The notes beneath the pieces are model-generated. The model was not told where the DNA came from. It searched no databases and was given only the letters and a program-made list of their open reading frames with translations. A DNA stretch of 64,000 nucleotides, from NCBI RefSeq assembly GCF_000515215.1, contig NZ_KI911557.1:4459741-4523740 (forward strand), in the 5' to 3' direction. A program made the position numbers and the translations under genes. Positions 53,503 to 62,429 of this stretch are shown piece after piece (the stretch's first letter is position 1; each line of letters starts with the position of its first letter). This DNA comes from Methylomonas sp. 11b (lineage in GTDB: Bacteria; Pseudomonadota; Gammaproteobacteria; Methylococcales; Methylomonadaceae).

Positions 53503-53721
53503 ATGAACGCTCAATTAAATCAAAGTTTCAGAGTTCTGAATGCTGAAGAACTGCAAAACGTATCCGGCGGTTGGTGCGGAACTACTTACCCCGGTTTTTG
53601 GAAAGGACCAAAACCCGGCCCTCTGCCCGACCTGTTCAATAGCGCGGTTAGCAGGCTTAACATGGTAAGCCTTAATCCCCAACCGTTACCACCCGCTGAG
53701 ATCGGCTTCTTCGTAAAGTAA
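53503..53721 (+). CDS. Double-glycine-leader peptide (bacteriocin/RiPP-like precursor)
   Basis: 72 residues from the ATG at 53503 with AAAGGAG upstream; the longer frame from 53263 has no such signal. The N-terminal 23 residues fit a double-glycine leader (FRVLNAEELQNVSGG), as cut by C39-peptidase ABC exporters. The predicted core is 49 residues, starts WCGTTYPGFW, has one cysteine and many prolines, and carries an LNPQPLPP motif near its end. No C39 transporter, immunity protein or modifying enzyme is encoded in the window. A strong terminator follows. Confidence 0.72.
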   Translation: MNAQLNQSFRVLNAEELQNVSGGWCGTTYPGFWKGPKPGPLPDLFNSAVSRLNMVSLNPQPLPPAEIGFFVK

Positions 53722-53735
53722 GAGGTTCTGATCAG

Positions 53736-53761
53736 AAAGCCGGCCAAGTGCCGGCTTTTTT
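53736..53761 (+). terminator. Intrinsic terminator after GG-leader peptide gene
   Basis: Stem AAAGCCGGC / GCCGGCTTT (53736-53744 with 53750-53758, loop CAAGT) and a run of T residues. It makes the peptide gene a single-gene transcription unit. Confidence 0.93.
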
Positions 53762-53892
53762 ACGTTGTGGCAAGCAAATAAATAAACGTCTTCTTGGCAT
53801 CGCTGAGTAGCTTTCTAGGCAAAAAAACCATGCCGCCAGCAAGATGATCGCCAACGGCATGGCAGGTAGGAAGGAAGGGAGCGCAGGATGAT

Positions 53893-54735
53893 TTACGCGG
53901 CGGCTTTTCGACGTTTACCCAAACCCATTACCCCCAGCATGCCGCTCAGGAACAGCCAGGTCGCGCCGGGCAGCGGTACCGCGGAAACGCCGGATACCGA
54001 GAAGGCTTGGTTGAAGGTGGTGCCACCGACGATGTCGGTGCCGATTCTCAGCCAGTCCGGGTCCAGGTTTCCGTCGCGTATCCAAGATTGCAGGTCTGGC
54101 GTGAACGGGCCGCTGCCGCCGACTATCGGTTTGGCTGCAGATAACCAGAGAAAATTACCGTTTTTCAATTCCACCTGCGGCACGAAAAAGTAATGGTCGG
54201 CCGCCAGCGAGATGGCGTCGTTAAAATTAACCTCAAATCTCACTTCCTGCCCGGAAACCGCACCTTCGCCGCCGGTGGTTTGATCGGGCAACGGATGGAT
54301 GCCGTTTATTACCGAGTTGGCGGCCGAGGCGTTACCATTGAGTAAAGTGACGCTATAACTCAGCGAGTTGCTGGCCGATTCGCGGCCCAAAAACGCCACA
54401 TCCGAAGGCGAGTTGACACGGGTCGGGACGCGGCCGGATGGCGGATTGACCGAATCTTTTCCGAATACCCGGTAGATTTCTACATTGACGTTGGCGATGT
54501 CGTCGAGCGTGGCGCCGTTGGCCAGCAACCCGGTGAACGTGGCTTGGTTTAGCTGGGTATGTTGCGTCAACACGAAATCGTCGGCCGATTCTATTTCCTT
54601 GCTGGTGCCGCCGGCTTGTGCGCCGGTGGCGATTCTATAATCCGAATTGCCGGTGCTGAAAGTGAAGGCTGCGGCGTCGGCGTTGGCGGCAAATAGCGTG
54701 GAAATGGCCAGAATGGGGATTAATTTGGTTTGCAT
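53893..54735 (-). CDS. PEP-CTERM-type exported protein
   Basis: 280 residues. It has a signal peptide (MQTKLIPILAISTLFAANADA), a beta-rich extracellular domain of about 220 residues, and a C-terminal tripartite sorting signal: VPLPGA motif, a hydrophobic helix (TWLFLSGMLGVMGLG) and the basic tail KRRKAAA. This is the exosortase-recognised PEP-CTERM class, in the VPLPGA variant. Such proteins are associated with exopolysaccharide-producing bacteria. No exosortase gene is present in the window. Confidence 0.88.
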   Translation of the reverse strand: MQTKLIPILAISTLFAANADAAAFTFSTGNSDYRIATGAQAGGTSKEIESADDFVLTQHTQLNQATFTGLLANGATLDDIANVNVEIYRVFGKDSVNPPSGRVPTRVNSPSDVAFLGRESASNSLSYSVTLLNGNASAANSVINGIHPLPDQTTGGEGAVSGQEVRFEVNFNDAISLAADHYFFVPQVELKNGNFLWLSAAKPIVGGSGPFTPDLQSWIRDGNLDPDWLRIGTDIVGGTTFNQAFSVSGVSAVPLPGATWLFLSGMLGVMGLGKRRKAAA

Positions 54736-55133
54736 GGGGATACTCCTAAAATGGTTAAAGTGCGGAGAACTTGTCTCGGATAAAGAAACTGCTGACAGCT
54801 TCTGTCTCTAACAATGCGAGTAGCGTGCCAAAAGTGTTTTTTTATAAATAATGTTTAAAAATCAGTTAATTATGATTGTTTGTGACATGATTTTTCTGGC
54901 GAGAGGGTGCGACGGAAGTTGCGGCTAAAGCGCTTGAAAGCGGATGGGTGCAAGGCGTTAAGCGACGGAGGACGGTTGACAGAGCTGCATAGTCAGCAAC
55001 TTTTGTCGCTGGGTGGTTTCGGAGAGGATTAGCAGAATGATTGCCAGGCCCTTAAATGTGGCCGATTACCGGTGCAAAAGGCCGTTTAGCCAGTGCGAAA
55101 TTTAGGCTTACCGCTATTTCAATCGAGGATAGA
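54736..55133. other. Intergenic region, no gene seen
   Basis: AT-rich promoter-type DNA between the PEP-CTERM gene (minus) and the peroxidase gene (plus). The peroxidase frame is open from 55056, but the better start is at 55134. No clear -24/-12 or CpxR-like site was found. Confidence 0.45.
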
Positions 55134-56156
55134 ATGAAGACCGGATTCGTAAACCAAGCTTTGACACAAGTAAACATGAAGCAGAAAAGTAATCCTGGGC
55201 TTTTTTTAGCGGGATGTTTAGGTATAGCCTTATCGGTTGCCGTGCAGGCGCAAACGCCGGAACCGCTGGCACCGTTGCCGCTCACGGTGGACTTAGATGC
55301 CCCGCGCGTGGTGTTGGGGCAGCGCTTATTCCACGATCCCAAACTCTCCGATCAAGGCCAGCGCTCTTGCGCCAGTTGTCATCCACTAGACAGCGGCGGG
55401 ATGGACGGTAAGGTCCGTGCCGAATCGGCGGACGGTGTTTCGCTGCTGCGCAATACTCCCAGCTTGTTCAACGTTTCCTTTAACTACTTTTTCAATTGGG
55501 ATGGCGTAGTCACCACTTTGGAGGCGCATACCGAAAAAGTCATGCTTAATCCGAAAATCATGAACGCCAAATGGCCGGAGTTGCTCGAGCGTCTGCGCAC
55601 GGTGCCTGATTATGTCGATGCGTTTAACCGGACCTATCCGGACGGGTTGACGAAAGCCAACGTGGTCGATGCCTTGAGCAATTTCGAACGCAGTTTGATC
55701 ACGCCCAATGCGCACTTCGACCGTTTTCTGCGCGGCGACACTGCGGCGCTTGATGCTGATGAACAGCAGGGTTATCACCAGTTTAATGCCTTGGGTTGTG
55801 TGGCTTGCCATCAGGGCGTCAATCTGGGCGGCAATTTATTCCAGAAGTTCGGCATATTCGGCGCACCGCAAGGCCAGCAGGGGCCCGTGGATCAGGGACG
55901 TTTTAGCGTGACCGGCAATGAGCGGGATCGGGGCGTGTTTCGGGTGCCGAGTTTACGCAATGTCGCCGTCACAGCGCCATATTTTCATGATGGTCGTGCC
56001 GCCAATCTGGAAGCGGCGGTGGATACGATGGCCGAGCATCAATTAGGCAAACGGCTGGCGACGAAACAGCGCGATGCTATCGTCAAATTTCTGCGGACAT
56101 TGACTGGGGAATATGCTGGCAAGGCTTTGGTCGTCAAGAACACAACCAATCCATGA
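55134..56156 (+). CDS. Di-haem cytochrome c peroxidase/MauG-family protein
   Basis: 340 residues from the ATG at 55134 with GAGGA ahead of it. The N-terminal signal or anchor is around KQKSNPGLFLAGCLGIALSVAVQAQ. Two haem c sites are SCASCH and CVACHQ. The sequences GQRLFHDPKLS, LRNTPSLFNV and FRVPSLRNVAVTAPYFHDG are the hallmark of the CcpA/MauG family. It acts in the periplasm, reducing peroxide or catalysing an oxidative protein modification. Its stop overlaps the start of the sensor kinase gene, so it is translationally coupled to signalling genes. Confidence 0.9.
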   Translation: MKTGFVNQALTQVNMKQKSNPGLFLAGCLGIALSVAVQAQTPEPLAPLPLTVDLDAPRVVLGQRLFHDPKLSDQGQRSCASCHPLDSGGMDGKVRAESADGVSLLRNTPSLFNVSFNYFFNWDGVVTTLEAHTEKVMLNPKIMNAKWPELLERLRTVPDYVDAFNRTYPDGLTKANVVDALSNFERSLITPNAHFDRFLRGDTAALDADEQQGYHQFNALGCVACHQGVNLGGNLFQKFGIFGAPQGQQGPVDQGRFSVTGNERDRGVFRVPSLRNVAVTAPYFHDGRAANLEAAVDTMAEHQLGKRLATKQRDAIVKFLRTLTGEYAGKALVVKNTTNP

Positions 56157-58225
56157 CTGCTATTTCCTGGCAGCCCAGGCTGATCGTCGCCGGTCTGTTG
56201 CTGGCCTTGACCTATCTCTGGCTACAAAGCGCCAGTCCGGAACTGGAAAGGCGTAACCGCCTGCAAACTACGCTGCGCATCATCGAATTGCGCGATGCCG
56301 AATTGATGCGCGATATTTTGCTGGCCCGTGCCGGTCTGCTCGCTAACTACGATTCACTAACAAAAGCCGGTCAGGAACTGCTGCGTTTATCGCAGAGTTT
56401 GCAAACCGAATTGCCACCGGCAAATGCTGACGCCGAAAAACTAATGGGTAAATTAGCGGACCAGCTAACCGCGACTGTCCAGGATAGCTTGGTGCAAATC
56501 GAGTATCTCAAATCGGACAATGCCTTGCTGCGCAATTCGGTGATGTCCTTCGACGAGATCGGTAAGAACTTGCGGGCCTCAGCAAAGCCCGCTGACAGCG
56601 CAAAGCTGGGCAATTTATGGCGCTTGATGTTCAGTTTCATGGACAGCCCGCAGCTGGAATTAGCCAACGAAATCCAGCAGGAGCTTGATCGGTTGGCCGG
56701 ACTTGCCGCTCTGTCAGATGACTATCGGCTGCTGATCGCCCACGGCCGGCTGATCATAGACGTCTCGCCTAAGGTGGATACGCTATTACGACAAATCATC
56801 GCCCAGCCTATCGTCAGCCGGGTCGATGATTTGCAACAAGCCTTGCGCCAGTACAGCGACAGCGTGGAGCAACAAGCCGACGTCTATCGTCTGGCGCTAT
56901 ATCTGGTCGCCGTGGTCCTGCTGGCGTATTTGCTGTATCAATTCGCGCTGCTCAGAGCGAACACGCTGGCTTTGCGCCGGGCCCACGCCAACCTGCAACA
57001 AGAAATCAACGAACGTTTGCAAGCGGAATCCTGGTTGCGGGAAAGTGAAGCCCGGCTGCGGGCCATCACCGACTCAGCCCATGAAGCGATTATCTCCGCG
57101 GACATGCAAGGTAACATCGTTTCCTGGAATCAGGGCGCGCACCAAATGTTTGGGTTTAAGGCCGACCGGATGTTGGGGCAGCCATTTCAGCAGTTGCTGG
57201 CAAACCCGTCGCCAGACTTTTTCGACCAAATTCGGGAAGAAGGGGAGATAAATCGACTCAATAGCCCGATGCTGGATTCGATAGCTTTTAGGCAGGACAG
57301 CAGCGAGTTTCCGGTCGAATTGTCCCTATCCAGTTGGACGCGCGGCACCGAGCGCTATCTGACTGCCATCATCCGCGACATTAGTGCCCGTAAACACTTG
57401 GAACAAGTAGCCCGGCAGCAAGAACTGCAACTCATCCAAGCTAATAAGATGACGGCCTTAGGTACCTTGGTATCCGGCGTCGCCCACGAAATCAATAACC
57501 CCAATCAACTGATTTTGTTTAATTCCGGTTTGCTCGCCGATATTTGGAGCGATGCGCTGGAAATTCTGGAAGATCGCTATCAGGCGAGCGGTGAGTTTTC
57601 GTTGGGCGGTTTGCCTTACAGCGAAATGCGTAATAGTGCGGCGGTGCTGATCCATGACATTAACGATGGCGCAAAACGTATCGAACGCATCGTCGCCGAA
57701 CTGAAAAATTATGCGCGCCCGCAAAGTGCGGAGGCCTCAGTGTCTTTTGCTATCAATGAGGTGGTGGAACGGGCAGTGCGATTATTGAAACATTTGATAG
57801 ACCAAAAAACGCAGCATTTCAAAACCGATTTGGCTGAAGCTTTGCCCTTGTTGCACGGTGATCCACAGCAGGTGGAGCAAGTGCTGGTCAATCTGCTGAT
57901 CAATGCACTGGAAGCACTTCCGGACCCGCAAAAGTCTGTTAGCGTTGCCACCAAACTGCTGGACGACGGCGGGCACGTGTGTGTGGAAGTCCGCGACGAA
58001 GGCATTGGCATAGCCGCCGAGCATATCCAGCAACTATGCGACCCTTTCTTTACCACGAAGCAGGCCAATGGCGGCACCGGGCTGGGTTTGGCGATCAGCG
58101 CCTCTTTGCTGCGCGCCCAGGGCGGCCGCTTAAGTTTTTCATCCGCGCCGGGTCAAGGCACCTGCGCCCGGGTCATTTTTCCGCTAAATCCGGTGCCAGC
58201 TATGGAAGCGAATCATGCAATGTAA
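56153..58225 (+). CDS. DAHL-domain sensor histidine kinase with PAS domain
   Basis: 690 residues. A membrane helix (about 9-26) precedes an all-helical periplasmic domain (about 35-245) that fits the DAHL type (RIIELRDAELMRDILLARAGLL). The second helix is at about 247-265. Then come a coiled coil, a PAS domain (about 298-415) and a kinase core with phospho-acceptor His445 (VAHEINNPNQ), N-box NLLINALEAL and G-boxes DEGIGIA and GTGLGLAIS. The ATGA overlap with the peroxidase gene and the 11-base overlap with the regulator gene make a three-gene coupled operon. The kinase may respond to periplasmic redox events, which is inference. Confidence 0.88.
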   Translation: MTAISWQPRLIVAGLLLALTYLWLQSASPELERRNRLQTTLRIIELRDAELMRDILLARAGLLANYDSLTKAGQELLRLSQSLQTELPPANADAEKLMGKLADQLTATVQDSLVQIEYLKSDNALLRNSVMSFDEIGKNLRASAKPADSAKLGNLWRLMFSFMDSPQLELANEIQQELDRLAGLAALSDDYRLLIAHGRLIIDVSPKVDTLLRQIIAQPIVSRVDDLQQALRQYSDSVEQQADVYRLALYLVAVVLLAYLLYQFALLRANTLALRRAHANLQQEINERLQAESWLRESEARLRAITDSAHEAIISADMQGNIVSWNQGAHQMFGFKADRMLGQPFQQLLANPSPDFFDQIREEGEINRLNSPMLDSIAFRQDSSEFPVELSLSSWTRGTERYLTAIIRDISARKHLEQVARQQELQLIQANKMTALGTLVSGVAHEINNPNQLILFNSGLLADIWSDALEILEDRYQASGEFSLGGLPYSEMRNSAAVLIHDINDGAKRIERIVAELKNYARPQSAEASVSFAINEVVERAVRLLKHLIDQKTQHFKTDLAEALPLLHGDPQQVEQVLVNLLINALEALPDPQKSVSVATKLLDDGGHVCVEVRDEGIGIAAEHIQQLCDPFFTTKQANGGTGLGLAISASLLRAQGGRLSFSSAPGQGTCARVIFPLNPVPAMEANHAM

Positions 58226-59639
58226 AGATCTGGGCAACCTCCCTATCTTGTTGGTGGACGACGAAGCGCAATTGCTGCACAGCGCCAGTCTGGTATTGCG
58301 CAGCGCCGGCTTCGCCGAGGTGCTGACTCTGGACGACAGTCGGAAGGTGTTGCCGTTACTAGCTAGCCGGCCCGTCGGCGTAATAGTGCTGGATCTGACC
58401 ATGCCGCATCTGTCCGGCAAGGAGTTATTGGAGCAGATAGCCGCCGAGTATCCGGAAATCCCGGTGATCATGATGACCGCCACCAACGATTTGCAAATCG
58501 CGGTGCAGTGTATGCGCAGCGGCGCGAGCGATTATTTGCTAAAGCCGGTGGAGCAAAATTGTCTGGTGGCTGCGGTGCGGCGGGCAGTAGAGGGCAGAGT
58601 GCTGCGCGCGGAGTTTTTGTCGCTGAAAGACCGGCTGTTAACCAACAGCCCGCACGAGCCCAGTGGATTCGCCGACATCGTTACCCAAAGCCCTGCCATG
58701 TTTGCGATATTCCGTTACATCGAAGCCATTGCCGCCTCACCGCAGCCGGTATTGATTACCGGCGAAACCGGGGCCGGCAAAGAGTTGATTGCCCGCGCCT
58801 TGCATCGTCTGTCCGGGCGAACTGGCGACTTGGTGGCGGTCAACGTCGCCGGTTTGGACGATACGCTATTTTCCGACACGCTGTTCGGCCACGCCAAAGG
58901 CTCGTTCACCGGCGCCGAACGGGCTCGGGACGGTTTGCTCGCCAGTACCGGCGAGGGTACGCTGTTTCTCGATGAAATCGGCGACCTCAGCATCGCTTCG
59001 CAGGTCAAGCTGTTGCGCTTATTGCAGGATGGTTCGTTTTACCCGATAGGTGCGGATCGGCCCCGGCAAAACCGGGCGCGGATTATCGTCGCTACCCATT
59101 GCGATGTCAGACGCCAGGTCGAACTAGGCAATTTTCGCAAGGATTTATATTTTCGGTTGCGGACCCATCATATTCAACTGCCGCCGCTACGCGAACGCAG
59201 GGAGGATCTGCCGCAACTGACGCTGCATTTCGTGGAAAAGGCCGCCGACAGCCTGGGAAAGCCTGTACCCAGCGTGCCGCCGGCGCTGTTTCAGTGGTTG
59301 CATAACTATGCGTTCCCCGGCAATATCCGCGAGTTGGAAGGCATGGCATTCGATGCGGTGGCCCGCAGTCAGGGCGCGGTGTTGTCCTTGCAGAGCTTCA
59401 AGGAGGCCATTGCCGACCAAGCGCCGATGAATGCAGATGGCGAGGCAATGGACGGACTGACCGCTTTGTCCGGCCAGTTTCCGGAGCGTTTGCCGACTTT
59501 GAAGGAAGCCGAAGAGTCGCTGATTGCGGAAGCCTTACAGCGCGCCCAAGGCAATCAGGGTGTTGCCGCCGGCTTGCTAGGTATAAGCCGGCAGGCTTTA
59601 AACAAGCGACTGATTCGCCGCGACGCGGAGAGCTTCTGA
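58215..59639 (+). CDS. NtrC-family sigma-54 response regulator
   Basis: 474 residues. The receiver domain has the acidic pair in LLVDDE, phospho-acceptor Asp60 (VLDLTMPHLSG) and Lys110. The AAA+ domain has Walker A GETGAGKE (183-190), Walker B LFLDE, and a sigma-54 contact loop written GSFTGA (229-234) instead of the usual GAFTGA. A Fis-type helix-turn-helix closes the protein (GVAAGLLGISRQALNKRLI). The start overlaps the kinase gene by 11 bases, so it is the cognate regulator. The Ala-to-Ser change is tolerated in some family members but is worth noting. Confidence 0.9.
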   Translation: MQCKDLGNLPILLVDDEAQLLHSASLVLRSAGFAEVLTLDDSRKVLPLLASRPVGVIVLDLTMPHLSGKELLEQIAAEYPEIPVIMMTATNDLQIAVQCMRSGASDYLLKPVEQNCLVAAVRRAVEGRVLRAEFLSLKDRLLTNSPHEPSGFADIVTQSPAMFAIFRYIEAIAASPQPVLITGETGAGKELIARALHRLSGRTGDLVAVNVAGLDDTLFSDTLFGHAKGSFTGAERARDGLLASTGEGTLFLDEIGDLSIASQVKLLRLLQDGSFYPIGADRPRQNRARIIVATHCDVRRQVELGNFRKDLYFRLRTHHIQLPPLRERREDLPQLTLHFVEKAADSLGKPVPSVPPALFQWLHNYAFPGNIRELEGMAFDAVARSQGAVLSLQSFKEAIADQAPMNADGEAMDGLTALSGQFPERLPTLKEAEESLIAEALQRAQGNQGVAAGLLGISRQALNKRLIRRDAESF

Positions 59640-59712
59640 GCCGATAACCAGCGGATAGATACTGCGAGACTCCATATAGAATCTAATAAAACCAAGCTAA
59701 GGAGAGCCGTTC

Positions 59713-60723
59713 ATGGCTTTAATATCATTGCGACAACTTTTGGATTACGCGGCGGAACACAGCTTTGCCGTGCCGGCTTTTAACATCAGCAATATGGAGC
59801 AAGTGCAGGCTATTATGCAGGCGGCCGATACCTGCGACAGTCCGGTGATTATGCAAGGCTCGGCTGGGGCGAATCGTTATGCCGGCGAGGTATTTCTGCG
59901 GCATTTGATATTAGCCGCCGTCGAGCAATATCCGCATATTCCGGTGGTGATGCATAGAGACCACGCGCCGTCGCCGGACATCTGCGCCCAGGCTATTCAA
60001 TCGGGATTTAGTTCGGTGATGATGGATGGCTCTTTACTGGAGGACATGAAAACCCCGGCATCTTTTGAATATAACGTCGAGGTGACCCGCCGCGTGGTGA
60101 ATATGGCGCATGCCTGTGGTGTGTCGGTGGAAGGGGAAATCGGTTGCCTGGGCTCGTTGGAAAATCAGCAGGATTCGGATCACAGTCGCTTGCTGACCGA
60201 TCCTGACGAGGCGGTAGAATTTGTCAAACAAACCCAGATCGATGCATTGGCGGTGGCCATCGGCACCAGTCATGGGGCGTATAAATTTAGCAAGCCGCCG
60301 ACGGGTGAAGTGTTGGTGATCAGCCGTTTAAAAACCTTGCAACAGCGTCTGCCGAATATGCATTTTGTCATGCACGGTTCTAGTTCTGTGCCGCAAGACT
60401 GGCTGCAAGTCATCAACGAATACGGCGGCAATATTGCAGAAACCTATGGCGTACCGGTTGCGGAAATTGTGGAAGGCATTAAATACGGGGTGCGCAAAGT
60501 CAATATCGATACCGACTTGCGCATGGCATCCACCGGCGCGATACGCCGTTTCGTCGCCCAGCCGGAAAATGCCTCAGAATTGGATGCCCGCAAGATTTAC
60601 CAGGCCGCTAGAGACGCCATGCAGACGCTTTGTCGGGCACGTTACGAAGCATTCGGTTCCGCTGGACATGCCGGTAAAATTAAAGCCAAACCATTAAGCG
60701 AAATGGCGAAACGCTATAAGTAG
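59713..60723 (+). CDS. Class II fructose-bisphosphate aldolase
   Basis: 336 residues. The zinc/catalytic region reads [18 protein letters not shown], with the conserved HxDH pair; later metal or substrate loops are [27 protein letters not shown] and [10 protein letters not shown]. The length and sequence style fit the class IIB, CbbA-like branch found in bacteria with Calvin or ribulose-monophosphate pathways. It cleaves fructose-1,6-bisphosphate in glycolysis, gluconeogenesis and formaldehyde assimilation. A strong AAGGAGAG ribosome binding site precedes the start. Confidence 0.94.
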   Translation: MALISLRQLLDYAAEHSFAVPAFNISNMEQVQAIMQAADTCDSPVIMQGSAGANRYAGEVFLRHLILAAVEQYPHIPVVMHRDHAPSPDICAQAIQSGFSSVMMDGSLLEDMKTPASFEYNVEVTRRVVNMAHACGVSVEGEIGCLGSLENQQDSDHSRLLTDPDEAVEFVKQTQIDALAVAIGTSHGAYKFSKPPTGEVLVISRLKTLQQRLPNMHFVMHGSSSVPQDWLQVINEYGGNIAETYGVPVAEIVEGIKYGVRKVNIDTDLRMASTGAIRRFVAQPENASELDARKIYQAARDAMQTLCRARYEAFGSAGHAGKIKAKPLSEMAKRYK

Positions 60724-60929
60724 GCGGCAAGGCCCTCGGCGTTGATCGTTCGAAAATGGCTTCGACGTAAGCAGTTTGGAGTGTCAGGTTTGGCAACTAG
60801 GTCTGCCGGCCACGCGCAAGAAAGTTTTAGGTTCATCACATAAAAACCAGTATCATAATTCCGCAAATTCTATTGGCTATTTTTTAACCGACATTTAATC
60901 AGACTAAATACCTAATCCATCACCGCACC

Positions 60930-62342
60930 ATGCCAGCCAACCTCCTTAACAAACAATCAACTGCCAGACGTAAGCTAAGTAAGCTGCTGTCTTTTGGGTT
61001 GCCTTTGGTTTTGTTGTTGGCGTTTTTGGGTAAGCAAATCGTCGGTTTCGATAGTATCGGCTGGAGCAATGGTTTTAGCCACCCATTGAACGGTTGGGAT
61101 CATTTGGTGACGATGCTGGCCGTCGGCATCTGGGCTGCGCAATTGCGCGGACAGGCTATCTGGATGCTGCCGCTGGCCTTCGTTGGGGTGATGAGTCTTG
61201 GCGGTTTGGCCGGCGCTGCAGGTATCGCGCTGCCCAGCGTCGAAGGCATCATCCTGTTATCGTGCGCGGTATTCAGCGTCCTGATTACCCGCAAGGTGCG
61301 TTTCAGCGCCAAAGTCAACGTGTTGATCGTGGCGTTTTTTGCGTTTTTCCACGGTTATGCGCACGGTCAGGAAATATCCACCTCGGCCAGTCTGATTTCA
61401 TACACTTTGGGATTCATGCTGGCGACTTTGCTGCTGCATGGCGCCGGCATCTTGGTAGCCAAATTGGTGGTGTTCTGTGCCACTTGCCTGTTGACCGCCA
61501 TGTTTGCCAATGCGGCGCTGGCTAAATCTGCCGATTCCATCCATGAAGACCGGTTGGACGCGTCTGTCAAACTGGTTCACGATTCCGGTTTGCAGCAAAC
61601 TGCGCCGTTCTGGCTGACCATGCAGATTGCAGGAGGGGCAGGGAATGATAACGCGTTCTCCCGGCAGCGAATACTCGATGCCGAATCGACATGTTGTCGA
61701 GACCAGCTAGGCAGTGTCCGATCACACAGCGGTTCCAGTGGCTCAAAGTTACTGGTTAGCGCCGAGCATTCGCACAGTCATCAGCTGCTGGCCAAAGCTA
61801 AGCCTGCTCAGGGGCTGGCTATTTGCCGGGATAGGGCGATATTCGATGGCGATCGTCTGGTCAATGCCGGATTGGATTTCAAGCACTACTATCGGGATGT
61901 CAATCACACCCCCGGAAAACATCTGCTCAGCAACGGCGTCGGCCTCACTTCGCCGCCCGTATCAAGTGTTTTAGCTCCGCAAGCGTTCCAAAACTCCTGC
62001 ACCACCCCGAATTCATTCATTGAAGAGTCTGATCTTCAATCGAAATTTGCCCAACCTCATAGCGGCAATCTCCATACCCAAACGCTCGAATACTCCAGGC
62101 CTGATTGCGCCGTTCGTAATCAAGATCTTACCTGGCAATCCGCTCATGGCAGCTTTCTCTGCCCCACTAAATTTCTATCGTACTTAACCGCCGACGCTAG
62201 GTTTCCAGGCGGCATTTTCAGTATTCATGTGCTTCCGGTAAGCCGAATTAGCTTGCCGTTTGCAATGTCAGTAAAACCGCTCGACCGAGTGTTTCCCGTT
62301 CCAAACATAACAATAACAATCAACCACATATTCAACTTATGA
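60930..62342 (+). CDS. HupE/UreJ-family membrane protein with anomalous C-terminal extension
   Basis: The frame encodes 470 residues, but only about the first 200 look like a HupE/UreJ protein. That part has six to seven membrane helices, the HPLNGWDHLVTMLAVG motif (about 51-65) and the HGYAHG motif (141-146), typical of nickel/cobalt-type metal permeases. The remaining 270 residues have no helices or family resemblance and read like non-coding DNA that happens to lack stops. The gene precedes a TonB-dependent receptor, so a two-step metal uptake route is plausible; the metal is unknown. Confidence 0.75.
   Translation: MPANLLNKQSTARRKLSKLLSFGLPLVLLLAFLGKQIVGFDSIGWSNGFSHPLNGWDHLVTMLAVGIWAAQLRGQAIWMLPLAFVGVMSLGGLAGAAGIALPSVEGIILLSCAVFSVLITRKVRFSAKVNVLIVAFFAFFHGYAHGQEISTSASLISYTLGFMLATLLLHGAGILVAKLVVFCATCLLTAMFANAALAKSADSIHEDRLDASVKLVHDSGLQQTAPFWLTMQIAGGAGNDNAFSRQRILDAESTCCRDQLGSVRSHSGSSGSKLLVSAEHSHSHQLLAKAKPAQGLAICRDRAIFDGDRLVNAGLDFKHYYRDVNHTPGKHLLSNGVGLTSPPVSSVLAPQAFQNSCTTPNSFIEESDLQSKFAQPHSGNLHTQTLEYSRPDCAVRNQDLTWQSAHGSFLCPTKFLSYLTADARFPGGIFSIHVLPVSRISLPFAMSVKPLDRVFPVPNITITINHIFNL
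61560..62342. other. Non-coding-looking DNA inside the 3' part of the HupE-like frame
   Basis: The plus-strand frame here lacks domain character. The minus strand carries several short protein-like stretches in changing frames, for example a 44-codon frame at 62013-62147 (MSGLPGKILITNGAIRPG and on) and a 14-codon one translating as MNTENAAWKPSVGG. This suggests a degraded or repeated element that has replaced or extended the original hupE end. I found no riboswitch motif (no B12 box) ahead of the receptor gene. Confidence 0.4.
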
Positions 62343-62429
62343 GGAAAGCAATGCACACCCTAACCCACGTCCGCTGTGCCCATGTCTTTTGTGCGCTAAC
62401 ACCTGTTAACGGTCAGTAAAGGAGCTGAA

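Noticed and set aside
50957..53503. Template repeat or reverse transcriptase of a diversity-generating retroelement near the FGE genes
   Set aside because: I looked through the intergenic stretches and frames of the block and found no reverse transcriptase motif and no A-rich near-copy of the variable segments.
62343..62429. Cobalamin or other riboswitch ahead of the TonB-dependent receptor
   Set aside because: No B12-box-like sequence or clear conserved structure could be found in the leader.
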